In this document: positions 6,017 through 10,266 of the stretch, piece by piece
How positions within the stretch are numbered: the first letter of the stretch is position 1
How the letters are laid out: every line of letters starts with the position of its first letter
Source: Actinomycetota bacterium
Lineage (GTDB): Bacteria > Actinomycetota > Actinomycetes > S36-B12 > UBA5976
Direction: 5' to 3'
Length of the DNA stretch: 10,266 nucleotides
Assembly (NCBI GenBank): GCA_947486505.1
Contig: CANKTT010000046.1
Coordinates: 1 to 10,266 of the forward strand
Made by a program: the position numbers and the translations under genes
Notes under the pieces: generated by a model
What the model was told of the DNA's origin: nothing
The model's database searches: none
Seen by the model: the letters and a program-made list of their open reading frames with translations, nothing else

Positions 6017-6991
6017 CTAAATGTCAGACGCCATGTCTGACTTAATGTCTATTTTCGCTCCAGTCAAGCGAGCTGCCAGTCTTGCATTCTGACCTTCTCG
6101 GCCGATCGCCAAACTTAATTGAAAATCAGGGACAACGACTCGCACTATCCGATTTTCTTCATCGAGCAAAGTAGATGAAATCACCTTTGCGGGCGAAAGG
6201 GCATGTTTAACATAAAGAGCTAAATCTTCGCTGTGGTCGACTATGTCGATTTTTTCGCCACCAAGCTCGCTCATTACCGCACGCACTCGGCCACCAAGTG
6301 GACCGATACAGGCACCTTTTGGGTTTACACTTGGGTTTTTTGTAGAGACCGCAATCTTGGTGCGGTGCCCGGCTTCCCGAGCCAGCCCTTCAATGACTAC
6401 TGTGCCATCAGCAATCTCCGGAACTTCAAACCTAAACAATTCTTCTACCAACTTTGGGTGCGATCTGGACAACGTGATAACTGGACCTTTTGGTCCCATT
6501 TTGACCGCAACGACATAACACTTAATGCGGGCGCCGTGAGAATAATCCTCACCAGGAACGCTTTCTTCTGGTGGTAACACGCCTTCAACTTTTCCTAAGT
6601 TGACGAAGATCAATTGGCGATCACTTCCTTGCTGGACCACTCCAGAAACTATGTCGCCTTCCTTTGCCTGAAACTCTGCAACAGTTGCATCGTCATCTGC
6701 CGATTTGAGTCTTTGAGTGATAACGCCTCGAGCTAAAGATGCCGCAACTCGACCAAAGCCTTCTGGGGTTGCTTCGAACTCACCAACCTTTTCGCCTTCG
6801 TCGTTCAGTTCGTCAGCGATGACAAGCACATGTCCGGTAACGCGATCAAGAACAACACGAGCACTTTCGTGCGCGCCTGGTGAATGCAAGTAGGCAACCA
6901 GCAAGGCTTGCTCGATCGATTCAACGACGTAATCCAGAGATAGCCCACGCTCACGCGTTAAACCCTTTAGGGCAGATACATCAATGTCCAT
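6017..6991 (-). CDS. nusA: Transcription termination/antitermination factor NusA
   Basis: NusA binds RNA polymerase and nascent RNA and modulates pausing, termination and rRNA antitermination. The 324-residue product is the short actinobacterial form, without the C-terminal acidic repeats of the E. coli protein. The N-terminal polymerase-binding domain is about 1-105, including RGLSLDYVVESIEQALLVAY near 15-34. The S1 domain is about 110-176 with GDIVSGVV and LGKVEGVLPPEES. KH1 has the GPLG loop at 230-233 and KH2 has GREG at 297-300. ATG at 6991 has an AAGGGGG Shine-Dalgarno overlapping the rimP stop with a 6-nt spacer, giving an 11-nt intergenic gap and likely coupling to rimP. Downstream is the infB leader. 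Confidence 0.97.
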   Translation of the reverse strand: MDIDVSALKGLTRERGLSLDYVVESIEQALLVAYLHSPGAHESARVVLDRVTGHVLVIADELNDEGEKVGEFEATPEGFGRVAASLARGVITQRLKSADDDATVAEFQAKEGDIVSGVVQQGSDRQLIFVNLGKVEGVLPPEESVPGEDYSHGARIKCYVVAVKMGPKGPVITLSRSHPKLVEELFRFEVPEIADGTVVIEGLAREAGHRTKIAVSTKNPSVNPKGACIGPLGGRVRAVMSELGGEKIDIVDHSEDLALYVKHALSPAKVISSTLLDEENRIVRVVVPDFQLSLAIGREGQNARLAARLTGAKIDIKSDMASDI

Positions 6992-7002
6992 GTTGTGCCC
7001 CC

Positions 7003-7503
7003 TTACTCTGACTCGTCGAAATCAGATAATTCTTCGGCTTCTAAATCTTCTTTCGGCATCTTCTTGAACTCAATTTCAATGTGGGCACGTGAGATGTCTG
7101 CGATGCTCAAAGTTTTAAGTTTTCCCTTAATGTCGAGCGTGACATTTGGATCAGTGAAGTCAACAATTCTTCCGACGGCATTAATGGCATCTCCGGCAAC
7201 ATTAACCAAACGTCCAACATTTCTAGCCCAGTGAACTGGTTTGGTTAATGGCTTATTGACACCTCGGGTGCCTACTTCCAAAACATATGGCTCATCACCC
7301 ATGGCATCGGAGTTATCAAGAAATTCAGATATAGCGCGTGACACTTCCGCAACCTCATCGAGATTGACACCACTGTCACCATCAATAGTCACATCCAGAA
7401 TTTTCTGGCCGCCAGATCGTGTGATCTCAATGTCATCTAGGTCAAAGGAAAAGGTACTCACCACAGGCTCAAGCAACAAAGTAAGTTCTGAAACTGGAAT
7501 CAT
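7003..7503 (-). CDS. rimP: Ribosome maturation factor RimP
   Basis: RimP assists 30S assembly. The 166-residue protein has the family's N-terminal alpha/beta domain (about 1-83), with ILDVTIDGDSGVNLDEVAEVSRAISEFLD (35-63) and YVLEVGTRGVNKPLTKPVHWARNVGR (73-98). A C-terminal SH3-like domain (about 99-148) and an acidic tail (about 151-166) follow. ATG at 7503 is preceded by an in-frame stop five codons upstream and by AAAGG with a 7-nt spacer, so the start is firm. It begins the rimP-nusA pair after a 90-base gap that may hold the promoter, and ends 11 nt before nusA. Confidence 0.95.
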   Translation of the reverse strand: MIPVSELTLLLEPVVSTFSFDLDDIEITRSGGQKILDVTIDGDSGVNLDEVAEVSRAISEFLDNSDAMGDEPYVLEVGTRGVNKPLTKPVHWARNVGRLVNVAGDAINAVGRIVDFTDPNVTLDIKGKLKTLSIADISRAHIEIEFKKMPKEDLEAEELSDFDESE

Positions 7504-7593
7504 TGACTTGCCTTTTCAATTTGGTAGAGCAGTTATGTTTAAAGCATACTCCGTCGCTACTGCCTTTAGCGTGACTGAGAAATTACCAAAACC
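7504..7593 (-). promoter_or_regulatory. Intergenic region upstream of rimP, possible promoter or leader
   Basis: This 90-base gap is the only sizeable space between the upstream genes and rimP. A 7-bp inverted repeat (7520-7526 with 7584-7590) could close the whole region into one long-range stem, with GCAGT/ACTGC and TATG/CATA pairings inside. A TATGCT hexamer resembles a -10 element but has no good -35 partner. Neither a promoter nor a terminator is convincing. E. coli relatives carry a rimP leader RNA, but no homology is claimed here. Confidence 0.25.
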
Positions 7594-8364
7594 CTAAATT
7601 GTCGCAAACAGTCGGACAATTAATGCCACGAGCATAACTAAGAAGATTAAGCGAACAAATGAACTACCTCGATCAAGCGCAGTTCGTGCACCCAAGTAAC
7701 CGCCGATTAAATTAGCTGGGGCCATTAGGGCAGCAACTAGCCAAATCATGTGCCCACCCGGAATAAAAATGACTAAAGCGGCCAAATTTGTCGCAACATT
7801 TACGAACTTAGCGATAGCAGAAGCTCCCAGGAAGCTAGTACCTACAAAGCTGACCAAGGAAAACAGTAAAAACATTCCTGTGCCCGGACCAATCAAGCCA
7901 TCATAAAAACCAATGACCAAACCGATGGCAGGTACCAGAGCCGGCGACACATCTCTGATGGATTCAAGCTTTCCAAAGTCAGGGCGCAAAATTGTGAAGG
8001 ATCCAACCGCGATCAAAATCACCAAAATAATGGGTTCGAATATTTCACGCGACACTTTAGTAGCAAGTAGTGCTCCAAAAAGTGACCCAACAAAAGCTGC
8101 GCTCATCATTGGGATTAACTGTTTGGCATTGACTTGGATTTTTTTGCGATAAGTATTCGCCGCGGTGGTAGTTCCCACAATCGAAACTGCCTTATTGGTT
8201 CCAAGAATGCTAGCTAGGGGGGCAGATGGAAAGGTCCAAAGTAAAACCGGCAACTGAATTAGGCCACCACCACCTGCAACTGCATCTACGAATCCCGCAA
8301 GAAAAGCCGCTACTACACAGATCAAAACTATCCATATCGAGATATCGGCTAATTGCATTTGCAT
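7594..8364 (-). CDS. TSUP family (TauE/SafE-like) membrane permease
   Basis: The 256-residue protein is almost entirely hydrophobic, with about eight predicted membrane segments (roughly 9-30, 33-45, 82-103, 110-127, 140-157, 163-180, 188-203 and 205-226, with a further hydrophobic run at 237-254). It carries the family's duplicated glycine-rich signature: FVDAVAGGGGLIQLPVL at 25-41 and FYDGLIGPGTGMFLLF at 153-168. GTNKAVS lies at 55-61. TSUP proteins are thought to move sulfur-containing or other small organic anions; the substrate here is unknown. ATG at 8364 is 2 nt after the HAD stop, with another ATG two codons on, and no clear Shine-Dalgarno. It is therefore probably coupled to the HAD gene. 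It is not a usual member of the rimP-nusA-infB cluster. Confidence 0.9.
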   Translation of the reverse strand: MQMQLADISIWIVLICVVAAFLAGFVDAVAGGGGLIQLPVLLWTFPSAPLASILGTNKAVSIVGTTTAANTYRKKIQVNAKQLIPMMSAAFVGSLFGALLATKVSREIFEPIILVILIAVGSFTILRPDFGKLESIRDVSPALVPAIGLVIGFYDGLIGPGTGMFLLFSLVSFVGTSFLGASAIAKFVNVATNLAALVIFIPGGHMIWLVAALMAPANLIGGYLGARTALDRGSSFVRLIFLVMLVALIVRLFATI

Positions 8365-8366
8365 TG

Positions 8367-9086
8367 CTAAGTGTTAATCCAACTCGAAACAACGTCCATA
8401 ACTTCGCCTAAACGTTGCACTGTCGCATCTGGGACGATTCCCAAGTCAGAGGACTGCGAAGCTGGAATGTTTGAATGTGGGATCCAGATCCCCTTCATTC
8501 CAATGGATTGCGCGCCATGTATGTCATCGAATAGCCGATCACCAACAAACGCCGCGTTCTCGGGTGCAACATCTAAGTTGTAAAGCACATCAGTGAAAAC
8601 TGATTTGTGCGGTTTACCAGCAGGAGTTTCACTCGTAAACAGTAGGTAGTCAAACAAATGCAGGACGCCATCACGCTCTAGAACTGATTCGTGATGTCGG
8701 CGCGGCCACATTGTGTTGGATAGAACTGCGGTCTTTATGCCACGGCCGCGAAGACCTTCAAGAAGTTCAATCGCGTCTGGGTCGGTATAGGTATGTGGAT
8801 CCCAACCGCTCAGGTATTGCTCTAACGCGTCGAAGTGAAGCGAACTTGAGGTATCTACACCAGCTTCATGAAACAGCTCATCAAGAACACCAGTTCCGAC
8901 TTCACCATTTGTCTCAAACTGGCGTGACCATCGCGCTTGCTCACCATGATTCAAAGTTTCGGCAAGTTGCTGGGCATTAGCCGGATCGTAAACGCTTGAG
9001 TATCGCAACCAAAGTTCAGTTAGATCAACATTATGCCAAGGTGTTAACGTGCCACCCCAATCAAAAACCACCGCCTTAATTGTCAT
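8367..9086 (-). CDS. HAD superfamily hydrolase, class IA-like
   Basis: The 239-residue protein has the four HAD motifs. Motif I is VFDWGGTL (7-14) with nucleophile Asp9. Motif II is VLSNT (121-125) with Ser123. Motif III includes the Lys in AGKPHKSVF (156-164). Motif IV is VGDRLFDDIHGA (181-192) with Asp183 and Asp187/188. A helical cap of about 80-100 residues sits between motifs I and II. The second acidic residue of the usual DxD motif is Gly11, so the general acid is absent or placed elsewhere. This is seen in several uncharacterised HADs, and the substrate cannot be predicted. It starts 5 nt after proS and ends 2 nt before the TSUP permease gene, so it is probably co-transcribed with both. 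Confidence 0.9.
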   Translation of the reverse strand: MTIKAVVFDWGGTLTPWHNVDLTELWLRYSSVYDPANAQQLAETLNHGEQARWSRQFETNGEVGTGVLDELFHEAGVDTSSSLHFDALEQYLSGWDPHTYTDPDAIELLEGLRGRGIKTAVLSNTMWPRRHHESVLERDGVLHLFDYLLFTSETPAGKPHKSVFTDVLYNLDVAPENAAFVGDRLFDDIHGAQSIGMKGIWIPHSNIPASQSSDLGIVPDATVQRLGEVMDVVSSWINT

Positions 9087-9091
9087 GGTGG

Positions 9092-10266
9092 CTACTTCTT
9101 AGTTACTAACGAAACTACTTCTGAAACAAAGTCAGATACCGGGATCAAGTCCTGGCCACCTGATTTGCGATCGCGTAACTCAATCACACCATCTGCTAAG
9201 CCTTTACCAACTACCGCAATTGTTGGAATCCCAAGTAATTCTGAATCGTTGAATTTAACGCCCGGCGAAACGCCTCTGCGATCATCAAATAGAACTCTTA
9301 CACCGTTAGCCTCTAACTCTTCGCTGATTCTTAGCGCGACGTCAAAGGGCTCATCTTCTTTGCCGGTTGCAATGATGTGGATGTCTGCAGGTGACACCTC
9401 GCGTGGCCAAATTAAACCTTTTTCATCATGTGATTGTTCGGCGATAGTTGCTACCGCACGTGAAACACCAATTCCATAAGAACCCATTGTCACGGTAACT
9501 AGCTCCCCGTTTTCATCAAGCACCTTAAGGTCAAGTGCCTCGGCATACTTGCGCCCCAGTTGGAAAATGTGGCCGATTTCGATGCCCCGAGCGATGATTA
9601 CTTCGTTCTCGCAATTTGAGCAACCATCACCTTGGCGAACTTCAGCGGCTTCGATAACTCCATCCCATGAGAAATCTCTGCCTGCAACTAAGTCATAGAC
9701 GTGATTACCCCGATTATTAGCGCCCGTGATCCAGCGAGAGCCCTTAACAACACGGGGATCCACTAGGTATTGAATACCAGATTTAGATTTCAAGCCAAGT
9801 ACCTCTGGGCCGATGTATCCCTTTACTAAAGCTGGATGCTTTTTGAAATCTTCCTCTTCAAATGCTTCAATCGAAATTGGGTGGAGAGCTGCTTCAACGC
9901 GCTTGAGATCAACTTCTCTATCCCCCGGTAAGCCAATTACCAACGGAGTGCGGGTGCCTGCTAGATCCACTTGCATCACAACCACATTTTTCAGTGTGTC
10001 GCCGGCATGCCAATCTCGATCCGACCTGCGCAATTCAGATCTAGAATTCGAAATTTCTACAAGTGAGGCGATAGTTGGAGTGTCAGGTGTGTCCTCAACG
10101 TGCGCAGCTGGGGTTCCAGTGGCATCAATTTCCTCTGGTACCCGCGTGACGATTGCTTCAACATTCGCAGCGAGTCCACAACTTGGGCACTTTACATATG
10201 TATCTTCGCCACTTTCGCAGGTTGCCAGAAACTCTTCACTCTTTGAACCACCCATAGCGCCGGACA
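9092..10266 (-). CDS. proS: Prolyl-tRNA synthetase, C-terminal part (truncated by window edge)
   Basis: ProRS attaches proline to tRNA-Pro. The frame is open to the window edge: ATG at 10255 is internal, preceded in frame by Ser-Gly-Ala, part of the conserved (D)xGAxGGSxSxEF block. About 390 of an expected 570-590 residues are present. Counting from that Met, GGSKSEEF lies at 2-9, the YbaK-like INS editing domain at about 55-195 (ending [11 protein letters not shown]), motif 3 near GSYGIGVSR (258-266), and the anticodon-binding domain at about 290-387. This is the bacterial-type enzyme. Two CxxC pairs (23/26 and 212/215) flank the editing domain and may bind zinc. The stop TAG is 5 nt before the HAD gene. 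Confidence 0.96.
   Translation of the reverse strand, partial: SGAMGGSKSEEFLATCESGEDTYVKCPSCGLAANVEAIVTRVPEEIDATGTPAAHVEDTPDTPTIASLVEISNSRSELRRSDRDWHAGDTLKNVVVMQVDLAGTRTPLVIGLPGDREVDLKRVEAALHPISIEAFEEEDFKKHPALVKGYIGPEVLGLKSKSGIQYLVDPRVVKGSRWITGANNRGNHVYDLVAGRDFSWDGVIEAAEVRQGDGCSNCENEVIIARGIEIGHIFQLGRKYAEALDLKVLDENGELVTVTMGSYGIGVSRAVATIAEQSHDEKGLIWPREVSPADIHIIATGKEDEPFDVALRISEELEANGVRVLFDDRRGVSPGVKFNDSELLGIPTIAVVGKGLADGVIELRDRKSGGQDLIPVSDFVSEVVSLVTKK

Noticed and set aside
10253..10255. ATG at 10255 as the start of proS.
   Set aside because: The frame continues upstream to the window edge, and the Met lies inside the conserved GAMGGSxSEEF block, so the gene is truncated by the window rather than starting here.

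Overview
The window is an almost gap-free stretch of bacterial housekeeping genes, all on the minus strand, so transcription runs from high to low coordinates. In that direction the order is proS (3' part) - HAD-family hydrolase - TSUP/TauE-SafE permease - rimP - nusA - [341-base leader] - infB - [terminator-like hairpin] - rbfA - DHH/DHHA1 phosphoesterase (NrnA-like) - truB - ribF (5' part). This is the translation and transcription-factor cluster typical of Actinobacteria. The IF-2 protein points the same way: it has a long linker rich in Pro, Gly and Arg with NNPF motifs, and a G1 motif followed by RLLD. Base composition is only moderate (mid-40s % GC by eye), which would fit a small-genome freshwater or planktonic actinobacterium such as the acI/Nanopelagicales group. 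That placement is an inference.

Region by region: 9092-10266 encodes the C-terminal two-thirds of bacterial-type prolyl-tRNA synthetase. 7594-9086 holds two tightly spaced accessory genes, a HAD hydrolase and an eight-segment TSUP permease, placed between proS and rimP. 7003-7503 (rimP) and 6017-6991 (nusA) are coupled. 5676-6016 has no recognisable protein family. The usual actinobacterial gene at this position, ylxR (DUF448), is not visible. Instead the infB leader carries three direct repeats of about 30 nt, a chain of small hairpins with mutually exclusive pairings, and three tiny ORFs, the first with a good Shine-Dalgarno sequence. 2892-5675 is infB. Its last codons form one arm of a 13-bp perfect hairpin followed by a T tract, with the stop codon in the loop. 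1-2833 holds rbfA, the NrnA-like gene, truB and ribF, separated by 5 or 8 nt or overlapping by 8 nt, as in one operon.

Together the genes cover 30S maturation (RimP, RbfA), initiation (IF-2), elongation and antitermination control (NusA), tRNA modification and charging (TruB, ProRS), turnover of very short RNAs or pAp (NrnA-like), and FMN/FAD supply (RibF). No mobile element, CRISPR array, tRNA or rRNA was seen. The most unusual signals are the structured infB leader and the terminator-like hairpin overlapping the infB stop. Both suggest that infB output, and passage of RNA polymerase into rbfA, may be regulated at the RNA level. That regulation is inferred from sequence only.
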